Assembly (NCBI GenBank): GCA_028551475.1
Contig: CM052356.1
Span: 8,831,884-8,895,883 of the forward strand
Reading direction: 5' to 3'
DNA length: 64,000 nucleotides
Source: Casuarina equisetifolia
Lineage: Eukaryota; Streptophyta; Magnoliopsida; Fagales; Casuarinaceae
Shown here: positions 23,059 through 34,740 of the stretch, in pieces
Position numbering within the stretch: the first letter of the stretch is position 1
Layout of the letters: each line of letters starts with the position of its first letter
Translations under genes and position numbers: made by a program
The notes under the pieces: generated by a model
What the model was told of the DNA's origin: nothing
What the model saw: only the letters and a program-made list of their open reading frames with translations
Databases searched by the model: none

Positions 23059-26000
23059 TCTCCCCTCAAGTTAGTGGTCAATACAAGTCATAGACACCCA
23101 GCTTGCTAAGAAGAAAATAGAATTGTTGTATTCATAATGGTTTAGTTAACAAGTTTGTTGGTTGATCATGTGTAAATGTGTGTAGTTCTAATGATACATG
23201 ATGTGATCTTTTCTCTAATGAACTGATGATTAATCTTGATGTGCTTGGTCTTTTCATGTAACATAGGATTGGTTGCAATTTTCATGACAGACTCATTGTC
23301 ACAAAAGATAGATACAGGTCTACATAATGGTACCTACAAGTCCCTAAAGAGTCCAAGAAGCCATGCAATCTCACAAATGGTTGAAGCCATAGCTCGATAT
23401 TTGGACTTTTTAAAGGATCGAGATACCGTGGATTACTTCTTGCTTTTCCAATAAGTAAAGGAGTCACTGAGCAAGATGCAGAAATCCATAGTCAAGTGGT
23501 GCCTTATTGGGCAAGATCTATAGGTGGCATCGCAATAGGCACGTAGTTCTAGGCTATTCTGGGATTTCATCAATAATCCTTGACTAGGGGAGTTTAACAT
23601 ATCTAATGACTTTAAGTAGGGATTTAAGGTGAGAGGCTTTAGGAGCATGCATGAATTGGCTCAACAATCACACAAGGAAATAGCTATTAGGCCTTGTGAG
23701 AGTGAGATAAATCAATCTTCCAACCAACTGTTGATAACCAGTACCATATGTCAAAGGTGGATCTCCTTATGTAGGAATTTATCATACTCTTGGCTAGTAA
23801 ATTTAACATTATGTTCCATGGGGGTGTCAGCTGGTTTACAACCAAACAACCTACACTCAGAAATCAATTTAAGGGCGTACTTGCATTGATTCATAACTAT
23901 CCCAACTTAAGAGCGTTCCATCTCTACCCCAAAAATATTTAACCAAACCCAAGTCTTTCATATGATACATGGAACATAGATATTCCTTTAGGGTCCGAAT
24001 TCCTTCTTTATTACCTTTAATAATTATCATGTCATCCACATAATTAAAATAATGAGAAGACCATTATGTGTATTCTTGAGAAAGAGGGAATAATCATGTG
24101 GTGAGTGATGAAATCCAACCCAAAGGAGTGTTGTAGTGAATTTATGATACTGTTGTTTGGATGCTTGTTTAAGTCCATAAAGGGATTTTTTGAGTTTGTA
24201 CACCTTTGATCCCTCTTGCCCTAAAGGCCTTCGAGTAAATGCATGTAGATCTTTGTATTCAAATTCCCTTATAGGAAGGCATTATGAACATCCATATAAT
24301 GCATGTCCCATTGATGTATGGTAGCCAAAGCAGTCAGTGTATACATAATAACTAGTTTTCCAATAGGCTTAAAGGTGTCCTCATAGTCGACTCATTTTCT
24401 TTAATTATACCATTTAGCTACAAGCCTAGCTTTATATCAGTTAACTGTCTCATTTGCTTTGTACTTTATCTTATAGATCCACTTGTTCCCAATTACTCAT
24501 TGACCTGTATGTAAAGAAACCAATTCCTAAGTGTTGTTTGATTCTAATGCTCTAATCTCCTCAGTCACAACATCTTGCCATTTAGGATTAGAGACTACCT
24601 CACGATAGGTGGAGGGTCAATATGAGCTTATATAGAGAAAATGTAACGATTATGCTTACTAGATAGTCTATGATGGAAAATGACTTGAGAAATAGGATGC
24701 GTAGTAAATGCATGAGTATTGGTGTGAGAACAAACATAATCATGTGTCCATATAGGGGGCTTAGTAGGCTTACTTGAGAGTCGTCTAGGCAAGGGAGGTT
24801 GTGTTGGAATGGACTGTAAACCTGGTCCAATGTAAGGAACAATGGCAAGTAATTTGGTTCTTGTATGTCAATGACGAGAGATAATGGATGCAACAAAGTA
24901 GAGTTTGACAATGATTCTTCTGGTATATGTCAATGACAAGCAAGGATGGATGGATAATGTCAGAGGACGATGGTGAAGAAGTATTGAGAAGAAAGATAGA
25001 TTTATGAAAAATCACATCACGACTCACAAAGAATTTGTCATTCTTAATATCGAGGAGGCGATACCCATTTTAGGCAAATGGATAGCTTATGAAAATGGAA
25101 GAGATAGATTTAAGTCCAAATTTGACATTTTGAGTCAAATTTACTACATAACATAAACAACTAAACACTCTAAGGTGATAAAGTGAAGGTGATTTTTCAA
25201 AAATTCTTTGGAAAGGAGTATGTCCTTGAATTATTGGAGTAGGAGTATGATTAATTAAATAGGTTGTAGTAAGAAAGCACTCACTCTAGAAATGAATAGG
25301 GCAATGGGACTGGAAGCGTAGAGCCCTAGCAACATTAAACAAATGTTGAATTTTTCTTTCAACTACCTTATTTTGTTAAGGAGTGTATGGATATGAACTT
25401 TTGTGTATAACCCTTTGAGATTCAAAAAAGGAAACATATGAAGAGCTGAAAAAGTCTTGTGTGTTGTTGGTACAAATGCATTTAACCTTGACTCCAAATT
25501 AAGTCATTTTCATATGAAAAAATGACCTTAAATCGTCAAGACTTTTAGTTTTATGTCTCATAAGGTAAGTCCAAGTGGCCCGTGAATAATCCTCTACCAC
25601 AATGAGACAATATCTAACACATTCATGGGAAGGAGTCTTATATGGCCCTTATATATCAACATGGATTAATTCAAATGAATTAAAAGTTGTGGATGTGCTA
25701 GTATGAAAAGAGGATTGAGCATGCTTAACTAATGGACATATGCTGCATGCTTTAATATCATTCATAATTGAAGAGGAGATGTTAAAAAGATGACTCATAA
25801 CATTAAGGGAAGGATGTCCAAGTCTTTGATGCAAGATATTATATGCAGTAGAAGTAGAAGAAGCATAATGAACAATATTTAACTTATCGGGCACAACAAA
25901 ATCTACTACAGATGCCTTTAATTTTGAAAGATATGCATCATCAAGTTCAATCATGAGATAGTAGAGCCCGTGCTTCACTCTCCCAAGTCTCGTCATTGTC

Positions 26001-27818
26001 CTAATCCATAAGTCTTGGAAAAAAAAAGAGGTTGGATAGCATTGTAATAGCACAATCATTATCCCGAGTATATTTTATAGTGGATAGTAGATTGGCTATA
26101 AATCAGGGGCATAAAGCATATCATAGAGGTAATATTTATGTTGAAGGATAATGGTGCCAATATGCATAATGAGGATGCATCTACCATTAGGCAACTTAAC
26201 TGTTTAGGATTTATGAATGCCTGAATGAGGAGATATAAGGCATTTAAAATCCTTCGTGATATGGTCACTGGCTCCTAAGTTTATAAGCCACCGAGTAAAA
26301 TTACGGTGTATGGGAAAAATACCTACGACATGAGCAGTACTATGAGTTACACGTGTTGTGGATTGCTTTCTTTTGTTGATAATTGCCATTATCTCCTTTT
26401 GATCACTTTTGGTAAGCATTGATTCATCACTGGAATCGTCAGCAAGAGTAGAATGGTGAGCAAAATGTCATTGCCTCGACTTCTCTTTCCCCTTCTTCGG
26501 AGGAAGGCACCCATGGAGTTTATACATTTGTCTTTGCTATTTCCAATGATCCCACAATGACCACACTTGAGCAAGTGAATGTAGTCTTCAACACGGTGTC
26601 CTTGCCACAATATGTGCAAGTAATGGAACAAGTCATGTCAGTAGAACCCATATTGGCTTGGAGATCATATAGCTGTTGGCTTGTTGGTGAATAAGGTGGA
26701 TAATTTTGGTAAGGTCCCACTTTAATAGAAAGTGAAAACATGGGCATATTTGCTTGTTTGAGGCTAAGGGGCTGGCGTGATGGCTAACTAAAGGTGGGCG
26801 CCCCATCAAAGGAAAAAGGGGGTTTGCCATGTAAGGAAAGAATCCCTTTGCTGCCCATATCTAGGTGTAGTCTAATCTCAATTGCAAAAGCAAGGTGATT
26901 AGCATGATGCTTGCTTTTAGTGATGGGTGATTGGACTCCTTATCTCAGATCATGCCTATGGCCTCTAACAGTGTCGTGGCTTGGTATTTTGGATTTGGGA
27001 GTGGGCAATAAAGAAAAGATCATCCAACCTATTAAGGAAATTGTGAGTTTTTCCATCTTTAAGAAATTGTTGAAACTCAGGATCACCATTGATTCTTAGG
27101 CAAAAGAGGGTAACATATGAGTCTAGTTAGCTCCAAAGCTACTTCAACCGGCAAATATAATGGTTGATTAGGTCCCCATTTTAAGTGGCATTGGCAAGGG
27201 CTTGCTTTACATTGCATATCTTCTTTGTTCACACTTGGTGGAACTTATCATAGAGATGCAACCATCCCTTCCAAGCATCATCAACATTTATGAAGGTTTG
27301 ATATAGCTCAAGTGAAAGGGCAATGAGAATCCAATTTAAAACAACATCGTTACAACACTGCCATGGACATAATAAGTCTAAATTAGTGGCTAGTTAGGGA
27401 ACTGTGGAGTCCACAATCTCATACTTGTTTTTTTTCCTAAAAAAGCTCCTTTCATATCACAGTGCCAGCTAGCATAATTGGAAACACCTCGGAGCTTTTC
27501 AGAAGCCAACATGATGTCAATTTGGTCATTTAGGTGAAGATAGAAAGGATGATTGAAAGGAATGAGAAAGTTCTCATTTAGTTCTCCAAAACAACCATGT
27601 GAGTGACTATGCGAATGGTATCACATTTTAGAAAGATGGCGATGTCACCTACTCTATTTGGTGCACTTTGGGCTATTGTTCAAGGTCTTGATAAGTGGAG
27701 TTTTAGGTGTTTGATGAAAGGCTAGTAGGGGTGAAGGAATAAAATAGATTTGAGAAAAAGGTAAAGTTTGAAAACATAAAAAAGAAGAGATTCCAAGGAA
27801 GAACTTGTTCTATTACCA

Positions 27819-28039
27819 TCTTAAGTGGTCTTGGAGTCAGATTGAGAAAAAATGGTGAAACTCCTTTTTATAAAACGTGTGTTTGTTGTACATCCAAACC
27901 AATGCTCTCAATGTGGAGCACAAACACTTTTACAACTAGGGAAATAATAGGTTCACAAGGTTATGGGCCAATGAGTGGGCCCATCTAACTATGGAACCCT
28001 AATTAATAACCCAATAATACAATATTTTCATTTTCAACA
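27819..28039 (-). repeat. 5' LTR of the copia element
   Basis: 221 bases, followed on the minus strand by the primer-binding site. It ends CTTAAGA rather than the usual CA; the same ending is present in the other LTR, so it belongs to the element or to its ancestor. I see no perfect target-site duplication outside the two LTRs. Confidence 0.88.
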
Positions 28040-28239
28040 CCCTTTTCTAAACTTGGTGGTACAACTAACCCACAAACTTTTGAACATACCTTCTGTCATG
28101 CTCAACGCCTTTTAACTAGTTTTGTGGAGGATGCTCCATGTTGAGGCTTCTTGGCACATCTTTTTGGCTCAACTAAAGGTTGGAATTCAATAACTTGTAT
28201 CACTTTCCTTTTCCTCAAATTTACAATTTTTTCGTAAGC

Positions 28240-29610
28240 TTGACAGAGTTTTATTTCTATAGATAAAAGTTTCAACTCTGACTCTGAAGTGAGGTTGACC
28301 TCACTTGTATTGATCTTGCAATTTTGATTTGGGTGAAGTGATAACTCTATTTTTATAGAGTTATTTTACCTATTTTAGGTAATAACTAACTTTAATAATT
28401 GTGAGAAAATATTTGAACTCCTCTTTATTTATCTAAATTTATCTTGTTTATGTAGTACAAGGAGGCAAGGAGAAAAATGATGAACATGGAGAGCCTGATG
28501 CTTATTGTGTGGCAAAATCGTAATATCAAGATCAAGAGAGTTAAGATGGGCTTGGCTTTGGATGATTGTTATTAGATTTTATTGTTATTGGATTTTCTAA
28601 ATAATTAGAAAACCTAATCATATTAAGAGTTCAAAGCCTAATTAAATTAGGAGTTCAAAACCTAACTAAATTAATAGTTCAAAACCCAATTGTTTTAGAT
28701 CTCTAAAACCTAATTCTACTAGGATAAGAGTAGGTCTAAACCTAAATCCTATTTAAGAGAAGAGAAGAGGCAAAAGAAAAAGGGGGAGGAAATTAAGCAC
28801 AACTCAAGAAAGAGGCCAAGAATTCAAGATTTTCTTGAAGAGAAGACAAAAAGGGTGACAGACTTCTTGTTCTTGGATTTAAGATGCATTCTTTATTTCT
28901 TATTACTATTCTTCCTCATTATTTCTTTATGTTTTAGTTTATTTTTGTTAGAGCTACGATGTAACCTAATTATGATGGTATAAATCTTATGATTATTATG
29001 TTTTGCAAGATATTTTTTTTATGTGAAGTTATATATTACTATGTTTAATGTTTTTAAGTGATTAGCTACCACTTGAATGATTTGATTTGCATGTTTGAGA
29101 CCGACAGGAGATGATATGCAATTGCTTCTTGTAATGTGTAACCATAAATTAAATATGGATAGACATATACCATATTGTTTGTGTGGCTTTCAATGTAAAT
29201 TGGGAATGTTCATAGATCCTAATGCATTTGGTTTGTTTCAATTTACATATAGAGATATAGTGAGTTAATGAACTAAGTAGGTTTGCTATACCTAGACATA
29301 GGATAGTAAATAAATTAGGAGATTCTGCCATCACATAGATATTATCCCTCTTACAAGCATAAATAATCAATATTAATACCTAGTAATTATTGTGAAATCA
29401 TATGCTCTAACATATTTCTTGTATTTAGTTTTTTTTAGATTTAGTTAGTTAATCTATCATTTATCAATTTGATTTGCTAGATAAATTTTAAGAGTTGTTC
29501 ACTGTTAGTAATTAATTGGTTTAGTAATCACCAATCTCTGTGGGACGATATCTTTCTTATCATTATATTACTTGTTCAACATGTTCACTTGCATTTAGAT
29601 TTCACCAAAC
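28240..29610 (+). mobile_element. Probable Ty3/gypsy LTR remnant
   Basis: Sequence near 29530-29590 (CACCAATCTCTGTGGGACGATATC and TATTACTTGTTCAACATGTT, each read in part) strongly recalls the end of many plant gypsy LTRs, where 'ATCCCTGTGG..CGATA' precedes the primer-binding site. The purine-rich 28780-28860 stretch and the T-rich 28880-28960 stretch would fit an LTR transcript start. No coding region or partner LTR is seen. It contains the 24-bp tandem repeat at 28609. Confidence 0.35.
28609..28728 (+). repeat. 24-bp tandem repeat, five units
   Basis: Units begin at 28609, 28633, 28657, 28681 and 28705, each starting AAA(A/G)CC(T/C)AA. The first three share the end (A/T)AG(A/T)GTTC or a close variant; the last two have diverged. 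Spacing is exactly 24 bases throughout. Confidence 0.85.
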
Positions 29611-29622
29611 ATGAAGCTTCAC

Positions 29623-29748
29623 GTTCTCTAGTTGCTTACCCATCCCACACTTACCATTCTTAATTTATTTTCCTAAGTGCTTTAGGTTCTTCAATTGCTT
29701 ACCCCTCCCACATTTATCATTCTTAATTTCATTTCCACTATCATCCAC
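29623..29748 (+). repeat. 63-bp tandem duplication
   Basis: TTGCTTACCC(A/C)TCCCACA, followed by a similar stretch ending CATTCTTAATTT, occurs at 29632 and again at 29695 with a handful of substitutions. One minus-strand frame reads through both copies (KNDKCGRGKQLKN, then KNGKCGMGKQLEN), hinting at a small duplicated coding relic that I cannot identify. Confidence 0.75.
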
Positions 29749-32700
29749 ACCATCAAAAAATTGACACAAATCAAATGCCATAAGCATAAGACCTGCTTCA
29801 TCACAAGGAGGACAGGGAAGCCCTGAAACATCCATTCTATAAGGAAAATAATAGAAAATGATTGAAAAAAAAACCATAAAAAAGAGCAAACCTAAGAAAA
29901 AGATAGAAAGGTAGAAAATTGACACAGTGATTCTGCAGCCAACTTCCTAATCTAGAGCATGTTTATCAAAGAGAAAAATTGAGAATGAGAATTAGTTCTC
30001 TGAATCCTAAGGATTATGACACACAGAGAGAAAGAGAGAGAAACGAGAAAAGCTTAGTGGGAGTAACTTTTGAGATAAGTGTTTGTGAAGGTTTCTGAGT
30101 ACTTTGTTGCTGTAAAACCAACCCTACTGTTGGGAAACAAACAGTTGACTCTTGGGTGACGCATGAGGGTTTCTAGTCATTGTCAAGCAATCTAACTGTT
30201 GAGGAACGGTTGACTCTTGAAGATCATTTTCTGACCAATCCAAACAGTTAACTTTTTAGGGCCATTTTTTCAACTTAAAATTTGTTCAAATTCAAAAATC
30301 TCCATCCCTTTTGTAAAAAAAAAAGCCAAAAACTTTGCAAATTCCATTGGATTGAAGATTTATTTTAAGAGGTTATTATCAATAAACAGAAAAAATGTTG
30401 TTTTTCTTTTTGTTCTTATAATTATAATTATGAACTAAATCAATATTTGAATTAATCATTTCATAATTTATAGTTGCTGAAACACATAATAACCAAATAA
30501 AGTATTAGAATATTGATTTGCTTTGTCACTCATTTTATGTCAAATATATAATATAATTTATCAATTTTGAATTCCCAAAATATTAGAACATCATCAAATG
30601 GGTTTTCTCCTCCTCTAGTGTCTTCTATTGACTATACTTGAAGTCATGTTTCCATGTCACTTTTGCAACCAACTGTGTTATACATGAAGGTAGGAGTAGC
30701 TCTTGTTGACAATTTTTCATGCTTAGACTTTTTAAAGATAATTATTTTTCCTAAGAAGCAAGACATAATTACTACCCATTTGCCTGGTTAAAGCTTAAGG
30801 TAAGTATCATGCTTAAAATTGTAAAAGAAAGTTAGGGGAAGACATGTACTAAGTTTTTAAAATGATTTTTGTTGAGGGTTAGTTTTGGGTCATTAGTAGT
30901 TCATTGTAAATTGTGTTTGTGTCATTTGGGTTGATTGTAATTGTGTTGGTTTGGTTTGTATTATGTGGGCCGTGATCCATGAGAAGAGGATCTAACATAT
31001 AAAAAGTACTCATGACAAGCTATCATTAACTAAAAAATGACCTAAACAACTTTTAACCTAGATTTATATAATGCAAAACACCTTTTTATAGTTAATATGA
31101 ATTACAAGTATTGATGTGGAATAAATGTCTCATTTTGTATAAAAGAGATGTAAGCCTTTAGCTCTTGTAACATGTAAACTCAATTCCATAAAGATTTAGA
31201 AGGATAAGCACTAATACTATGGGTCTAAATTTTATTTTAAAAGGGTGACCTTAATTGAGAAGAATAATAACTTCATTTATATAACTAGATTATCTTAATT
31301 ACCTTTGTAATGTGAGAAAAATTCATGACATTAAAGCTTATGAGTAGTAGGTGGAGTACCCAAGCTTCCATACTCTAGGGTTTAGGGTTTTTGTACTTTT
31401 GTGATGATGTTTTGCTGAGCCTTGAAACTTTTCCTTGTTGAAGTTAAGGTTTATTTTTAAGATTTCTTCTACAAATGTTATAAATCAAACGAGTTAGCTA
31501 ATCTTATGTTGAGCATCAATCATTGTTGCTTTACCCAACCTAAAGAAGTCCATGGTTTTTAGTTTGATCACGGATAAAAATTAGCTAGGCCCAGCTCACT
31601 TGATAGGCTAATTTCACATGGTGTAATGGATTAAAGGGTGAAGGTCTCATCATTTGATTTCAGATTTTGGGCCAAGTTGGAACAAGTTGAAGTCAACGAA
31701 GGAAATGAGAATGTTGGAAAAGAGTAGCTTGTGCAATCCAAAAAGTCAAGTGCTGCTAGAATGATGACATCACCCATATGGCATGCAAGTACATGATAGT
31801 CTTGTATCCACACACATATGTTTTGTCCTTTCACCATTGCCACAAAAATTTTGCTAATAGAAATAAGCCAACCAACAACAATTCCTCCATGCTAGTATCC
31901 ATACTTCCAAAAAGCAAAAATAGAAAAGGTTGTTAAAGACCTTTTGGAAAATGAGTATGAGACCAAGCTAAATATGATGGCCCAACGCCTCACCTTTACG
32001 GTCACCAGGCTAACCTATCTTAAGTCTTGGTTAGATAGTAGGGAAAATGATGGGAAACGTATAGAAGCAATAAGCATATGAGGTTGAGAAATGAACCATC
32101 ATTTCCTCTAAAGAGTATATACATAGATGACCTTGACAAGTTTCCAGAATGAACCCTATTGACTACATGATGAACTTGGGCCATAAAACCCCTATTAATC
32201 CCCTTATATAAATGAAAAGGAATGTCCAATGTTCCTTTAACCATTTTATGCCCTTAGGGGAGCTCGCCTCGTGAGCTCTCTTTAATAGAGATTAATCCTC
32301 ACAAAGGATTGTCAACCAACTTATCCAGCCACCATGTTGGGGCTTTAAAATAACCCCATTTTTCTTCTTGAGTAGCCCTCTTTTTCACCATATGTCTCCC
32401 TTTTCATCATTCGTGTACCAATAGTCAAGTCATCCATGCACCTTTATCTCTAATTGGCTTGAGTCCATCTTCTAGCCACGTGTTAGCTACTTATCTGTTA
32501 CCACTTTTCATTTAAATCCCTTAATGGTCCACTATCAGTAGTCATGTTGTAGATGGCTCAATAGTAAATGCTCCAATAACTTTATCACCATAAGGTCATC
32601 CTTCTTCCAATGGTCATTTGCCACTCACTAATTTCCTATTGACATTAGCCCTTAAGCATTTGATAGGTACAAGTAAACAGTTGTGTTAAGGCACTTTTAT

Positions 32701-34039
32701 GTGCATGCACCAATGCCTACACCATTTGGTCCTTCTGGGTGTCCAATCTGCCTATGCATGTTGATGTCCTTGAGGATGTCTGCTCGTGTGTGCATCCATG
32801 GGCTTAATCTATCCCATGCATGCACAATTCCCATAAAGGCCAATATTGTTTACTTGCACCTCGATCCCTCCTCATGTGTCTGCCTATGCATATCTTAGAG
32901 TCAAATAGTGTGCTCATCACTCACACTCCTAACTAATCTTTTCGTGTGGGCACTGTCTCATCCCACATGCCAACACACCTTGTTGGTCTCCTTGTGTGTT
33001 ATGCTTGACCACTAAGCTTAGTGTGACATAAAGACCTTTTCATTGCCTATTTTGTTGTTTGAAAGAAAAATGGTATATGGCATCTCTATGTTGATAACAA
33101 AACACTTAATAGGTAGACAATAAAGAATCATTTCCATATCCCATCGTTGATGAACTCTTAGATGAGTAGAAAGGGGCAAAGGTCCTTAGAAAGCTAGATT
33201 TAAGGGTTGACTATCACTAAATAGGTGTTAGGAATATAAGTATTCTTATATTAATTTTGATGATGTTAATGAGTAATTTATTTTTATTAGAAATATTTTC
33301 TTTATTAGAAATTGTGCCATAAAGAAAAATAATATAAGTAATTTGTATAATATCTCTTATTTGATGTTATATCTATGCCATATATTAAACATAAGAATGA
33401 TCATTTTATTCCCTCCACATTTCTAGCATTACCATTTGTATGCCTCATATTTTTGGAATACATGAATTATGTAATGGGCTTAAGTAAGTTTGATTCTTAC
33501 CTTACTTGAAGCCAACCCATGTGACTTAACTTTACTTTGTTATGGTTCAAGCCCAACCTACCTTATGTTACTTGTTTTTTGTTTACTTGGCCTAAGCCTG
33601 GTAGCATGAGACAATGTGATTTGTTTAAAACACAAGGCTTGGCTAAAAGTTTTAGTTGCCTTTGTTAGGGCTTCATGAGAAGCTTCAGCTTCTCCTCTTT
33701 TACTATTTTTATAGTGTTAATGATCATGATAGGAAGTTTTGAGGTAGGCAATAGTCATCTAGATGCTTTGTAACATCTTATTTGTGTTCATGGTTATTGT
33801 TATGGTTCTACTTAACAGAACACATAATCAGGCTTGGCCAAGGTGGTTTTTCTTCTTTCAATGATTTCCAATCCTACCCAACTAATCAGATAGTTGGAGA
33901 AGAAGTAGGCAGAAGCTAATAATGGGAAAGTGAAAATGGAGGTTTCATTCCATGAGGCAACAAAGTCTCAAGGTTACAAAATAGTTATCTAAAAGCCCCT
34001 ATTCCTTAGCCCTTTCCACTTATTTATACTCTTGGATGA
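29749..34039. other. Repeat-derived or intergenic sequence without recognisable genes
   Basis: About 4.3 kb with no open frame above about 75 codons. Part of it (31900-33060) is richer in C and T on the plus strand and lacks coding signals. The position between copia and gypsy debris suggests old transposon sequence, but I cannot assign it to a family. Confidence 0.4.
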
Positions 34040-34740
34040 TTTCTTCTTCAATTTGACATCAACAATGCATTCCTATGTAGGCCTTTAAATGAGACTATTT
34101 ATAATAGAGCAATCACTAGGTTATGTAGGTGAAACCAAACTAAATTATGTCTTTTAGCTTCAAAGAGCTTTTTATGATCTCAAATAGGAACTTGGTGCCT
34201 AGTTTGACAGATTTTGTGGTCTTCTCTTGGAATTAGGTTTCACTTGTTTTACTCATGATTTATCCTCTTTCATTTAAAATTATAGGAAAATCACTATTTG
34301 GCTACTTCTTTGTGTTGATGATCTCATTTTTTTTTTTCATACAGAAAATAGCCAAATCCACCTTGATCAATCCATTTTATTTCTTAGCACTAAATTTCCC
34401 ATGAAATATCTCAGGCATCTTCATTAGTTTTTGGGAGTAGAGGTTAGGTACTGAACATATAAGACTCTTTTCTCTTAAAGATAATATGCCTTGGTTCTTT
34501 TCACTAGAGTAGACATAAAAAATTGCAAATTAATTGGAACGCCAATGGCAACAAAGGCAGCACAATTAAAAGATGGAACTATTCTTTCTATTCAACCCTT
34601 CACAGACATAAATTTAGTTGTGTCTTGCAATACCTCATGTTAACAAGACCGGACATAATCTTTGTAGTCAATAAGCTTTGTCAAACTATGCAACAACCAA
34701 TAGATCTCAATTTTAAGGAAAGGGAGAGTTTGTAAGTATT
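34040..34740 (+). mobile_element. Ty1/copia reverse transcriptase fragment
   Basis: Reading between frames recovers copia RT landmarks in order: FDINNAFL near 34043, LNETIY, the LCVDDLI core near 34308-34330, PMKYLRHLH near 34400, a GTPMAT-like region near 34540, and TRPDIIFVVNKL at 34645-34680 (the 'RPDI' motif). At least four frame changes and several stops are needed. No LTR was identified nearby, so this is an orphan fragment on the strand opposite to the large copia element. Confidence 0.8.

Larger units (their letters stand above)
22840..28039 (-). mobile_element. Ty1/copia LTR retrotransposon, structurally complete, coding region dead
   Basis: Read right to left. The 5' LTR is 28039-27819. 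Directly next to it is the primer-binding site TGGTAATAGAACAA (27818-27805), which resembles the initiator-Met tRNA type used by plant copia elements. A Gag-like region follows, with a zinc knuckle at 26565-26524 (CGHCGIIGNSKDKC, histidine lost). Next come a protease-like WLINLGASDHIT near 26290-26255 (the expected Asp is Asn), the integrase front with HQRLGHPS at about 25950-25650, reverse transcriptase with NYVDDMII at about 24045-24019, and RNase H with DNESVMKIATNPM-type sequence near 23290-23230. The PPT AACTTGAGGGGAGA is at 23072-23059 and the 3' LTR at 23058-22840. The order Gag-PR-IN-RT-RH defines copia. Multiple stops and frameshifts break every domain, so it is non-autonomous. Confidence 0.9.
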
